From contig VZRZ01006460.1 of NCBI GenBank assembly GCA_013398175.1, forward strand, positions 758,283 to 822,282: DNA of 64,000 nt, read 5' to 3'. Position 1 is the stretch's first letter. Each line of letters opens with the position of its first letter. This document shows, one piece after another, positions 26,233 through 38,885 of this stretch. The position numbers and the translations under genes were made by a program. The DNA comes from Climacteris rufus (Eukaryota > Chordata > Aves > Passeriformes > Climacteridae). The notes under the pieces are model-generated. The model saw only the letters and a program-made list of their open reading frames with translations, had not been told where the DNA came from and made no database searches.

Positions 26233-26587
26233 CACTCTTAGGTGCTTATCCATAGTTAATGACTTACTCATCACTGAAATATTTATTGTATCAGTTTGTG
26301 GTCTGAACCTTGATACCTTGTGGAAGAACCTTGATAGTAAAACGTGTGATGAGTTTTATGCACATACATACTCTGGAAGACAGAGGGAAAAAAAAAAGAC
26401 AGCTGTGACTTGGAAGGTCAGAAAAGTTACTATGAAATAACCCAGGTTGCCAAAAAAAAAAGTGAAAAGTTATTAATATCTTCTTATATATAGCTGATGA
26501 ACAATATTGTTTTATATATGTTTAAAACCCACACAGAATCTTTAATGTAGGAATCACCAAATTATTGAAGTAAATTTAAGGCTGCTT

Positions 26588-26672
26588 TTTTGTTGTTGGT
26601 TTGTTTGTTTGTTTGTTTGTGGTTTTTTTGGTTTTTTTGTGTTGGTTGGTTGGTTGGTTGGTTTTTTTTTTA
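26588..26672 (+). repeat. Composite (GTTT)n / (GGTT)n simple repeat
   Basis: TTGTTTG-type units give way to G/T runs and then to five GGTT units ending in poly-T, all on one strand. The whole tract uses only G and T on the plus strand. Confidence 0.9.
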
Positions 26673-27632
26673 AGGAAGAAAAAAAATTACATTGTATTTT
26701 GAAAGCACTTCATATGAACTGCCTGGGGTGCACATGAGGTCAGAGCTGCAGTTTAGTTTTAGAAAGGTCCTTGATAAATTTTACAAATTAGAACATTTGT
26801 AGTTAGTAAGCTTAGAGCAAGAAAAAATAAGTCCTAGATGTCAGAGCTTGATAAGATTGCCTAGGAAAGACAGGAAAGGCTGTTTTTGCTTTATCACAGT
26901 ATTAGAGAAAAATCTTTCCCCACTTTGTTTATAAAATAAGTTAAATATTTTTTTTAATGCTTTAATGAAATACACATTTGCAAATCTAATGTTATTGCAC
27001 TCTCTTTAACTTTCTATTGTGTAATTTTTCTTCTCTGTAGACGCTGTAGACTTTCTTTTTGAATACTGGTTGTTGAACTTACCTGTTTGTATTTCTTAAT
27101 CCGTGTAAGCAAGAATTTTAACACAAACCCATGTCCAAGCAAATAGCTGAATGTATCTTGCAGCAGTGTGACATTCCCTGCTGTCCTTCATCCCTTAGGC
27201 AGCAGTGAAGTGTTATCATTGATCCATCTGTTACCCTGGAGGTTACTAGGAATGCCCTCAAGTTTGTGTGACTGTCACTATTGTCCCATGATCTTGATTT
27301 GAAAGGCCACAGAGGTACATACGTTGTGTATGTCTTGGATGACTCCCAGGAGCTTGCTCACATCCTCTCAATTGGCTTTGATGTTCACTCCAGCTGTTAC
27401 TTGGTGTTGGTGCCTCATGGCAGATGTTGGATCTTGGTGGTGGTAAATCTGACAAAGCAGCTGCTGGTCTGAAACTGTAAGGATAATTGCAGATGTGTCC
27501 GTGTAATTGTGTCTCCTCCCTTCCCACTTAGTGGACATACCCAGGTTTTGGGACAGGACCTACCACAGTGAGACTCAAAAGTTTCTCAGCATAACTGCAG
27601 CACAAATAGCAGTAGGTTTTAGTTCTTACACC

Positions 27633-27648
27633 TTTTTTTTTTTTTTTT
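27633..27648 (+). repeat. Poly-T run (16)
   Basis: Uninterrupted T run. No retroposed gene or SINE could be identified on its left side. Confidence 0.9.
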
Positions 27649-30600
27649 GACTTTGGTACAATTTACCGGTTGATTACATTGTATTGCTTAATATTTGAAT
27701 CTAAGTTATTACATGGGACTTACATAGAACATATGCAACAGAAAACAACAAATTGCAAAAGCTTGAATCACTGCAGGCAGTTTTTTAATGTTTATACAAA
27801 TTAATTTTCCCTAAAATTTCTTTCCATTTCCTCCAAGAAGAAGAAATGCATGATTAAAAAATGGCTTGAGGAGCCCTTCTTCTGTTAATTGTTGAAGAAG
27901 CCCTCACACTCCTTCATCTCTCATACTTTCCCAAGTGTTTTAATTCTTCCACTCTGATTTCTTTATGTCTCATATGCTGGAACAGTCTCATTTTTTTCAT
28001 GTGCTCAATGAGCTGTCTCTACAAATGTGTTTATTTTGGTTAGTTTTGCACCTTTCCTTTTATGCTGCTCCACTGTCCTTTAATCTAGCCCAAATGATAA
28101 TTTAGTAATGAAGGTGAGGGTTGATGAGGAGAGACAGTTGTAGTTCAAAAAGTTAGCTGTAAAAAAAAAACCCTTCAGCCACCTTGCATCTTCTGGTGTT
28201 GCGGTCCACAGCTCAGTCTGCCCAGGCTTTTCAGGGCACTTCTGTGTTTTCTTGTACCTGTGTGCAGAGTGAAGTGCAGACCTGCTGCTGCAAGTGGCTT
28301 ACAAAACCACAGGGAAACTGAGGCTTTTCTTTAACAAAAATTGCGTACCTTTTTACTCGGGTTGGGAAGAGTCTTTTAACAGAAATAGCTTACTAAGTGC
28401 TTGCCAAAGTTTCTATAGTAAAACTGACTTTTGAGCCAACACTTTTAATATTTGCCTTGTAGAGCAAAAAAAAAAGAATGACCAAGGGCACAGAATCAAG
28501 AAAAAAATAAAAAAGCAGAGTGTAACGTAATCAGTTTGGTCTGCCCCTTCTTGTATTTATGTTCTAGGGGGTTTCCATCTTCTACATCACAACTGCTTCT
28601 ATTAATCTCTTTTATGCCAGTTAACACAGGGAGGTATTTGGCTATACCAGCTATATTTTAGCTGGAAATTTTATGTTAGGAGACTGGCATTTCATTTTAA
28701 CCTGTTTTGTGACTTCTGATCAGTACTGAGAGAATAAAAATGGATTTGGGGTAATACTTAAATTACACAGACTTATGTGGTAAGAAAATGAACTTTTAAT
28801 GAAGGAGCTGGTTTCAGACCCATAATGAGATGGGTGTGTAAAACGCAGGCTTTTAATTCTAGATTTTTTTTGCTGAAGTTTGTAAAGCTTGACTCGTGTT
28901 TATTTCCTCCATTTTCACTAGTCTTCTGACATATCCTTAAAGAGGAGGAGTATTGGAGACACTTGTGTAAGTTATTTTGTACAACTGAACTTACCTGAGA
29001 GGTCATTGCCTGAGAATGATAGAGGGTCTTGCTTACAGGTACAGCCATTGTTGTTCTGAAGCTCCTAAAAATGTTATTGCATGTGTTAATTAGTGAGACC
29101 TGAGTTATTAAAATTGTGTTGAACTAGCTTTCATTAGGGAAACCAAGACCTCAGTGTCCTCTTGTTTCTGTAGCTCCTGATTTTTTTTCCTCTTACTTAA
29201 TGGAAACATTAATAGAAAATGGTATGTTTCATTTACTTTTTTTATGTTAAAGATTTGCAATTAACAGACTTACAAACCAGGCTACAATGCTGTCTTGTGA
29301 TGGAAAAAGATCAGCTGAGGTCTTTCAGTAAGGCCATTTCTTTATGATGCTTCAGCAAAATCATGCCATTTTTATTTTCACATCTATAATTTACTATTTT
29401 ATAACATTTAAACTAATAAAATGATCTACCTCAAAAATAAACTTCAAATATTTAGGAATTATTTTTCATCCTTAGTTACCTCTTCCTTATCCTTGACTTC
29501 TTTGAAGTTGGTATTATCGCGTTTGAAGACAGAAAAAAATATGCGTTATGGTTAATGAATATCTCTTGACAGAGATTTCAGAGTCTGTATCTGCAGGAAG
29601 AAACTTTACAGTTTTAAAGGTCTGACTGTATCTTCACATGTGTATTTACTGCACATAGCAGCCTAGAGGAGGCTTTTAGAGTGCTTGAAGGTCTGGGTTT
29701 GGAGACACAGATTTTGAAATTGTCAGTTGATTCACTGTGTATGTAATACAATGAAAATATGACAGCTTGGTTTCTTTTACCTTGCATAACTGATTCTAGT
29801 AAGAGAGTGTTGATTACTTTGGTTGTTTACTCATGCTCTCTTTTTGAAATTACGTAGGGTTTTGGAAAGGAGTCTGGCTCATCTACCTGGAAGAATGTTT
29901 TTAAGAAAGGAGGGGTCTACGTTATACTTTGGAAAATCACAAGATCAAATAATTTGCTGTCTAAAACTATAAAAAAATGCTTTGCCCCCAGATCCTGAGG
30001 ATTTATCTGTGGGAGATTCTGATTTCTCGTCCCTTGTGAGTGAGTTACCCCAACTGGGTCACAAAAGATGAGATAAATGCCTCGTTAAACTGGTTCTAGC
30101 CCTTAGAGGGTTGAAAGTAGGCAAATGCAGAAATTAAAATAGAAGGTTTTAGCAGGTAACTACAGAGCTGCTGGCAGATGACTCTGTAGTCAGCTATTGT
30201 AAATAGGACATCCTAGATGACTTCAGTCAGTCGTTGAACTGGCTCCAGAACAACTTGCATTTCATGTGTGAAGTCCAAGGCTCGTAATACATTTGTACCA
30301 CATGATGCTTTAGGATAAAGTTTACTGTGTGAACTACTTTAAAATTAAAATGGGATTGAAATGGTAGTAGAATTATTTTTTGTGATTCGAGATGTTTACT
30401 TAATTACTCTTTGTACTCAACTGTCAATTAGGTGTCTTGCGTAAGACCCAGAGCCAAATCGAGCTACTTAACCTCCTGAGACACGGGGATGGCACAAGTG
30501 CCTTTGGCTCCGAGAGAACACCAGAAAACTTTGTACCTTCATTCATTTGTTTGTTTTTAAATGGCCACGTGAATATTTTATGTCTTGAAGCTCTCAGCAG

Positions 30601-33600
30601 CTTGCACACTGGAAGCACATAAAGTGTCGGAGTCCCTCAGATGACACTCGTGCACGCTTGAACAATGAGGTTTGTCACTGAGGGCCCTGCCAAAATAACT
30701 CATCTCTTGATGACAAAGAGCCAAAGTATGACATTGACTGCAGTGAAAATTCCTTCCTTCCTTCAGCAAACACTGTGGAGGTTACTCGTGCTAGGTACAG
30801 ACCAGGTCAGGTACACATAACAATATGCAATGCTGTAGCTGTAGGATAGTAAGAGCGAGTCCACTCCCTTTAGTTTTTCGTCTTAAATCAGCTTCAAGCA
30901 CAACCGTAGTAATCTTACAGTTTTACAGATGGCATCTTTAATCAAAGATAAGGGGGACGATATAAAAATTTGCTTGTCACATGTAGAGGGAGCTTTCATT
31001 AATTATAGACTTGACCCAAACAGAAGAGTAGGTGTGGCTGAAAGTTAATGCTTATGGTGGACAAATCAAACTTGTTTTCATGCAGAAGTGCATGTGCATT
31101 GAGATTATCCACCTCTGCTCTGGCTGTTTGTTAAATCTAAGAGACTTAATTCTTTTACAAAGGTGTGGCCACAGATCAGTGCTAGAGATAGAAATAGTTT
31201 GTTGTAATCAGCTTCCTCAAAGTTATAAACTTGTTTAGTGTTTTCTTAGGACTTTTCTTTACATGGAATTATTCCATTATAGGAGCACATTGCTTTTACT
31301 CATCATGAAGAGTCTCTGCCTGCTTTACTGTATTCAGAACTGTTTGGCAGGCTCCAGCTCAGACATTTAATATAATTAACCTGAAGGTGTTTCCTGCTCA
31401 GGAGGTATTTAAGCATTCTAGGATGATCATGCATTGAGGCTGGAAGATGAGCTGTTCATAACCAATAGTTGAAGGCCTTGTAGATTAGTAATCCAGAAGA
31501 GAGCTGTTAATGAGCAGAGTGGAAGCAACATTAAGTAAGTGTACTGAATTGTAACAAAATGCTCATCATTTTAAATAACAAAGCCTTACACAAAATTAAC
31601 TGGGCTGTCAGTGTCCCAGTTAAAAAAAATATTCTCTCTAGTTTGTCTGCACCTCCTTTCCCAGGAGCCTCCCATTTTCATTTTTCATTTCCCCCTCTCT
31701 TCTGTTTTTTACATCCTTTCTTTTATCTTCACTCACTGCCTGCAAGATCACTTTTGGTAGCTGTGGCAAAGAGAAGGAGGTGAAAGAGGGAAGTGATAAA
31801 TGGATTTGACAAGAGGCAAAAATACTGTCAGGAGACAACTCATTCCTCAAAAGGTGAAGCAAAACAAACTCTGAAAGTGAAGCCCGTGGTCTTCTGGCTC
31901 TGTAAAGATGCAGAGATGCAGGTAGGCTGCCTTCAGTGAGCTTGTATCCAGAAGAAATCCTGAATTCTGCTGCTATTTACTCGGTAAGCTAGTCCTTCTG
32001 AAGAAGCCAATATGACTTCAAAGAAGCACTTCATAGCGTAAATCCATGTTATGATGTCTGAGCTGGCAGAAAGCCTGACCTCTGTGGAGGTATGTAGAAA
32101 ACCCATCTACATCCATGTATTTATTTTGATGTGTAACTTTTGACAATTTAAATAACTGTATTAATGGCTCTTAAAGGAATGTGAGAATGAAGAGCTCTGA
32201 TGATAATCTGCAGGGCTATGGAATGTACTGTGAAATGGTATCTTACTTTGGTTCTGTGCTAGAGTTTGTGGCAAAATCACTTCCTATGATGCATCTGTGA
32301 CTGCAGTTGATATAGGTTTTGGAGTCACCTTTTCACCTTCTCCACTGTTATCCTGTTGAAAGGTTTAATAATTTTCAAGACTTCCCTGAACTACTTCTAC
32401 TGCTGGATGTGCGACTTGTAAAGCTGTACGAAGTATGAGGATAGATTTTTACAAGTTGTATCTAAAAATATGTCTGGGTTAAAGCATTTTTAAATTGTTT
32501 TCATACATATAACTGTATATACACATATAAGATGAAGATTATTTACTCTAAGACATGAGAGTCATGGACCCAGCCCGTTAAACACTCTCATAAATTGTTA
32601 TTGAGTATTGTCATCTTTTAAGACACAATGCTTCACTCAGGTGCTCCATATTGAAATATGCAGGGAATTTGAATGAAATTAATTAGTGGCTTCTTATACA
32701 TAATAGTAAAATTCTAGGATTTATATTAAAGTCTCTGCAGATGCATGTTTTCAGGCAAATAGAAAATCCATAGTGATATCTTTTGCAATAAAGTTATAAT
32801 TACTTGAAACCTTAAATGATAAAGTCCGTTATTAAGTCTGGAAGCACCAAAACATCTCATATTACACAAGCTGACTTATCTAAGTATAACTATATGTTTT
32901 CCTAGTACTTCTTCCTGAATATATAATTTCAATTCAATTTTCCATTCCTGACATCAAAAAGAAGTTGTTTAATCATTGTAGTAAATTGTTCTTCCTTTCT
33001 TGTGAAAGCTCAGTAAAATTAATGGCCAGTTTTCAAAGCTAAATTTCCAAGTCTACATTCTTAACTGGTGCCTCTGTAGAGCCACTTCTAAAAATATATA
33101 TAATTTTATTTTTCTGCAGCATGTGTGCAACTGTAGGTTACCATAGGTATTTAGATTTTTGATATTCAGAAGTGACATAATAAACTTACATTAATGCAAT
33201 TTGTAATCACAAATCTCCATTGAATATAAGCCACTGTGCTATTTTCTGAGCAAAAGGTGGCTCAGTGCCATGTTACCAAAAGTCTGAATTTCAATTTGTC
33301 TCAGCATAATGGATGCAAATGTGGAACGGCTGGTACCACAGTAGTTGGTTGTCTTTGTTCTACACAGTGGGCTAATTTGGCTCATGAAATCAACTCATTT
33401 TAGGTGAGTTCCTTTGCTGAAATTGCAGGGTGTGGTTTATGAAGATTTTGATTAATAGATAAATGGATGCGCTTGTGCAGCACCAGCCAAACCTCACAAG
33501 TCCTGGTTGCATCTCATTCATTTGGCCCTTTCAGAGGGTCTCCTCCCTGGCCCAATGGCTGCAGGAGAGGCTGGACCAAGGGAGAGCATCAGACTGCTGA

Positions 33601-33639
33601 AAGGCCATGTAATCTTCTGGGATCTCATGCTGAAAGGGA

Positions 33640-33830
33640 CCTTCCTGTAGGCTGCAGTGCCCAGCCGGACCCGGCGCTGTGCTCCTTCATTTCCGTGTGT
33701 CAGGCTGTGTCCCCGCCGCAAGACACGAGCCCCAGGTTGTGTCCCCGCCACAAGTCCGAGCGTTCGGGGGTGTGTAACACCGCATCCCTCCCTCCCTGCT
33801 GCCTCTGTACCACCCTGCACGGGCTCTCCT
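33640..33830. other. Isolated CpG-rich patch with a 32-bp tandem duplication
   Basis: CpG dinucleotides cluster here, unlike the surrounding DNA. CAGGCTGTGTCCCCGCCGCA (33,701) is repeated 32 bases later as CAGGTTGTGTCCCCGCCACA (33,733). Frames of 60-128 codons are open on both strands because the patch is GC-rich. No protein was recognised. Confidence 0.5.
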
Positions 33831-34995
33831 GCCTATGGACAGCGGGAACTTGAGAGGCTTGTTTTGGTGTACACAAACCTGTGTCATCCCTTCTTGCGGG
33901 CAAAAACTTTTTTCCTAAGAATTAAAGACTTTCCTACTTGTTGCAGGAGTTGCGATGTACGTAGAAATGTCCAGATGAATTGGACTTACTCAAAGTGGAA
34001 CTTCAGTCTAAGGCGGATTACTAGAGGCTCATAACAAACTTTCAAGAGCAAAGAGCACAAACTTTGCAATTTTTTTTCAATCATCCCTTTGAACCAAAAT
34101 GCTAAAACTCACATAAAAGAGCGGGGGAGAAATGCTGCAAGTGTGAGTCTGTATGTTCAAAAGCATTTTCATGTCCTTGGATTTGTAAACACCCTTCTGT
34201 ATCTCTCAGTGTAGCTACAGAAAGTAGGAAATTATGTAGTAATGTGATGTTTCTGTTCCTCAAGTCATGGTGAGTCAATATGAACAAAGTAAGACAAGCA
34301 TCATGTGTTTAAAGAAATGAGTGATGCTGTGTTTCTGTCTCCTCAGTCAAACAGCTTCATCTGGTTCTTTGAGCTTCTTACTACATAAAATGAGATATTA
34401 CCCGTGTTAGGTAACTCAGTGTGATGATTATTGTTTAGACAATGCTTTAAAGCTAGGCCAGAGTATAAATATCAAGATGAGCTTTTCACTCAGTGAGATA
34501 GTCCAGTGCAGCATAGTTGCAATTGACCTCAGGGGACAAGGATGTTATTAGTGTGTACTTGTTCATTGCCCACCAGAACTGGAATTTAACTTTGCTTGAG
34601 CCTGCTGGATGCTACTGCAAAATTAGACATGATTTATTTTATATCACTACAAAGCAACTAAGTTCATTATATATATCCTCTGGCACATCTATCAAAATAA
34701 ATTCATATGCTCTCAAAAGTTGCCAATACTTACACATATTCAAAGAATCGGGTTTCCCCTGACAGTTTCTCTACACAGATTCATTTTTCCCAAAAATTAG
34801 GAGTTGAAAAATTACAGCAGAAAATTTCAGGAGTATTTTACAAAGTCAATTTTTAGTAACCCGCTTTAGCTGTCTCCCAAACATGGCTGTGTACATGAAG
34901 CTGATGTAATGTCAACATTTGGCTGTGGGAGGAATGGAGTGATTATCAATGGCATCCCAGGTTTGTTGGGGCACACCGGGCATCTATGCAGAGGT

Positions 34996-35007
34996 GCCAC
35001 CCAGTGG
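34996..35007 (-). promoter_or_regulatory. CTCF-like core motif
   Basis: GCCACCCAGTGG matches the reverse-strand CTCF core GCCMYCTRSTGG at 11 of 12 positions. Motif evidence only; such matches arise by chance every few tens of kilobases. Confidence 0.2.
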
Positions 35008-36693
35008 TTAGATGGTAATAATGAGCTTTTCCTATGAATTAAAAAAAAAAAAGGCCCCAAAAAAAATTCTTAAAGGACTACATCTCACTTTAATATTTTA
35101 CATTCTGGGATTTTTTAAAAATTTCATGATCAGCACATGGGGTTCAGTTTCACGAAAAGTCATAACTGACAAAATTTGTTAATGGTATTCAAGTTACAGA
35201 ATAAAGAAGAGCTTCAGTTAATTTGAATAGTCTCCAAGTGACAAAATGACAAAATGTGTTCCTCCTTTGAAACCAGGTTTTAGAAGGGGGCTAAAAGTAG
35301 AACTAGAGAAAAGTGATTGTCTGTGGTAGGCATTAACTGAAATTTATAATGCATCTCCTCATAGTAACATTACATAGTACAGAATGATAATCATCTGGTT
35401 CCTAGATACAAAAAGGGAAAAAGCGGAGTTGCTGTGAAGATATTTATGATGACAGTAAGATACAAAATTAAATCTATTACAGTTAATTCCTTAGTTGAGA
35501 TTATCGGGAGGCAAGAGACTGAAAGGGTGATGAGCATCTGGCACAAGCCTTGTGTAGATCAAGCTCTATGCTACTATTCATTAATATTTTAACTATCCAT
35601 ATAATGGCAGGGTTTCTGAAGCAGCTAACCCCATTATTCAAGAGATTTCCAGATTATCTAAGAGATAACCTTATCATTCAACTCCACCTTTCTGAAGTGT
35701 CTGTATTGGGTTTTTTTTCCTCTTTAGTAGAGGTGCTAAAGAAGTTAACTTGAAACATAATCAATAACTGCAGTAATTTCTACGACAGAGTGGCTTTTTG
35801 ATTTTGTAAAATGGAAAAGGGTCACTTGGAATAAGAAACCAGATGCTACTTGGATTCACTGTATTAGAGATTTGGCTACATAGCAGCACTGTGTGTCTCT
35901 GTTAGGACTAAGGAAAACATGTTTTGAAGGCCTAATGACTGTAGTATTTCCAACTGCATGCTGTTTGAAGTGCAGGAAAGCCAGAAGCTTGAAGCTATTT
36001 CATCTCATGAGTAGTTGCTCAGAGCTTCAACAAACTGCCAAATGCAAACAAATACATTTAATAACCTGAAATTAATATATTGTACTGGGAAGGCAGTAGA
36101 AAGAAAAAACAAACACATTTAGAAATGGAAGTGGACAACAAGTATTACAAGTTTGTGGTATTAGAGTGGCTTAGAAAAGCTCTGTGCAGTTTTTATGTGA
36201 GCAAATGTATCGTGGAACAAAGCAATGAGGCAGCAGACCTGCTCTTCCTGGTTTTTTGTGTGAGTGGAGCAGGGACATTTTGTCCAGCTCTAGACACATC
36301 TTTGCCAGAGAGGTCTTGTCAAAAAGAAACAGAGAGGAGAACATGGATATTCATTTACAAAAGGGAAGATGATGCTAAATAATGGCTGAGAGAGAGATAC
36401 AGCTGAAACCTGCAAGTATTTAAATGGTGTAAATTTGCCAAACAAAGGAAGGAATTCTTTAGACTGAATTAGTAAGACAGAGTGGACTAACTATAATAAA
36501 AGGTACTTTTAGGTGAGGTATTAACCCTGTTATTAAGATGCATGACAAAACACCTCGAAGTAACCCAGTAGGAATACTTCTGTGCTGACAAGATGTGACC
36601 TAAGGTAGTTTAAATAGACTTTTCTATCTCTAGGATCTAGAAAGGTGGAGGCAGAAAGGTAAAACTTGATTCACCTGTGAATCTGAAGCCTGG

Positions 36694-36712
36694 CCATTAG
36701 ATGGCAGGGTGC
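36694..36712 (+). promoter_or_regulatory. CTCF-like motif
   Basis: CCATTAGATGGCAGGGTGC matches the CTCF core CCASYAGRKGGCRS at 13 of 14 positions and continues with the usual G-rich flank. Occupancy is inferred, not shown. Confidence 0.35.
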
Positions 36713-38724
36713 TGGCACAAGAGGGTGTGTGCCTCCCCACCGCTTTAGTGCCATTGCCAAGGAGGAGCTCAGAGCCACTCATCACTCCCAAGGCCTGGGA
36801 GAAGTTTGAAATGCTCAGTTTCCCTGTGAAAATCACACACACATCCTGTCACTCGCACAAGAGAAGGTCATGTAGTACATATCCCCCGAGCATATATACC
36901 TTCAAGGACGTGTGTGCCTGCTCTGGATTTTCACTTCTTGAACTCTGTGGGAGTAGGTAGGTTTGTGCAAGAGGTGCCCCAGCACAGCAACTACTTTGTA
37001 TAGGAGCTGAAGTCAGCTCTACTCTTCTGTAACTGGGGATACAGAACTGGGACTGCTGAGGCAGTGGAAAGAGGTGATATAAATGTGGTAAGTACCTTGC
37101 TGCAGACTGTTCAGGAAGTCCACATACTGGTTTTGTGGAAAAGATGACAGAAAGAATAATAAGCAGTAGCTTTGTGTGGAAAACTTCAGCCCAGAGCAGG
37201 GTGTTTGAAATGCTCAAAATATATTAAGTCTGTAACGACAGCAAGTCAAATAATGCACAATTAAAAAACCCTTGTTTAAAATAGTCTACGTTGTAAAGGA
37301 TCTGCCCCAGGGAGTGATCCTTATATATGTATCCACACCTTTTTTGCCTCTGGACTGAATTGTTTGTGTTTGTACCGCCTAACATTTGACCTGGGTCTGA
37401 TGCCCCCATGGCTTTAAGATCATAATTATATTTTTGTGGCTTCAGTTCAAAGTGTGTGAAATAATGTGAAGGCTGCTTTGCTGCCTGCAAGACTGGTGTT
37501 TTTATAGCTTTATGCCAAAGGTATGCTGCATGCTGTGGGGTGTGGGGCATACAGAGGCTGTCTGAGGGCAGGAGGCTGATTGGGATGGTGGAGGGCAGGA
37601 GAAGCCACAACTGGTCTAGTCCTGTCCTTGCTGTGGCATCCTTAGGGCAGTCCATCCACAGAGCTGTGCCTTGGCTGTTCCTCAGAGGGAAGTAGTTGGT
37701 CTCCTAAAGAAGAGTCCAGGTACACAGTGATGCATGTGTGGTACGGCTGACAAGGGGACCGGGACCAGGGAGTGAACCAGGGAGGTAAATTTTTTGACAG
37801 CGTAGGTGCATCAGTTGTAGTCAAGAGCACTGAGGTGGTGGATGAACCAAGGAAACGCCCCTTACTGCTCTTCATATTGCTCTGTGTTTTGCAGTAAATC
37901 TTTAGTCAGGCATTTTGCTGATCAAATTGATATCTGCTGCTCCCAGGGGAAAATTCAAGTGCTGATATGGTGTGGGAGGGGGAAGACTGGGCAGAGGATC
38001 TGAACAAACAAACAAAATGTCTTTCTGTTTTAATCAAGTTTCTCTTGCTCGTACTTGCTCTATTAAAAATGATCTCATACTGTGTTGATTGAAAAGTGGG
38101 AAATAATAGGCAAGAACCATCTACTGGATACTGAAGACTGTTACGAAAAATATCAGACTGCAGATGGGATGAATATGATGGATTATGAGGAACACCATGT
38201 CTGTAAAATTTATAAGGATGCTAGTTTAGTATGCATTGTTAGTTTAAAATGTATGGCAATCTACTCTTTTCTTCTTTTTGTTTGTGAGTTATTTGCTCCT
38301 TGGCCCTATCATTGTTTTCACATATTTTTGTCTGCAGGTTAGTTGTCTTCAAAATTATTTGTTATTGTCATATTTTAAGTCAATATATTAAGACAGTTAA
38401 AAGGGTAGCATTATGTTGCTACTAGTGGACTTAGGCATGGACGGGTAAGAGGGATGGGTCCAATCTGTGTGGCCTGCAGAATGAAGAGAACGCTGCCCAG
38501 TTCAGTTCCCATCTGATGGTTTTCTTTTCTAGTCAGTAGTTCTACTGCAAATCAGTATCTGTGTACAGGTAAAGAGAAGATGTATGTACCTACAGGACTT
38601 CTTCCTCCTTTTAATGCCTCATGCTCTCTCCAAAAGCTTGATAACTTCCAAAGCCTCCTACCTGGTCTTCCTTTGTTTCATTGTAAAATTAGTTATTATT
38701 TTAACTACTATCTCTATGAAAACG

Positions 38725-38885
38725 TGTGCTGGTTTTGGCTGGTATAGAGTTAATTTTCTTTGTGATAGCTGGTAGGGGGTTATGGCTCGGATTTGTGCTG
38801 GAAACAGTACAGGTAACATGCAGATGTTTTAGTTACTGCTGAGCAGCGCTACATTGCTGGAGACCAGGTAAACATACTCTGAGCA
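38725..38885. mobile_element. LTR fragment, opposite orientation to the 25.8-kb LTR
   Basis: It starts TGTGCTGGTTTTGGCTGG and continues TATAGAGTTAATTTTCTTTG, then GGATTTGTGCTGGAAACAGT and GTTACTGCTGAGCAGCGCT. This is the reverse complement of the 3' end of the same LTR group as the copy at 25,778 (compare its CGTTCAGCAACAGC). The element breaks off at about 38,885, so only about 160 bases of the LTR remain. Confidence 0.7.

Larger units (their letters stand above)
26233..38724. other. AT-rich non-coding stretch
   Basis: Contains a composite GTTT/GGTT tract (26,588-26,672), a poly-T run (27,633-27,648) and a small GC/CpG-rich patch (33,640-33,830). Two CTCF-like motifs occur at 34,996-35,007 and 36,694-36,712. 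No exon, RNA gene or interspersed repeat was recognised. Minus-strand frames of 122-143 codons at 36,849-37,655 have no recognisable domain. Confidence 0.45.

Noticed and set aside
27140..27527. Possible processed pseudogene (long frame on minus, later poly-T run at 27,633)
   Set aside because: I could not match any translation to a known protein, and the poly-T run is about 100 bases beyond the open part. Unsupported.
37224..37655. 143-codon minus-strand frame beside 122- and 77-codon frames on the same strand
   Set aside because: No recognisable domain, no splice consensus linking them and no repeat match. Probably chance.
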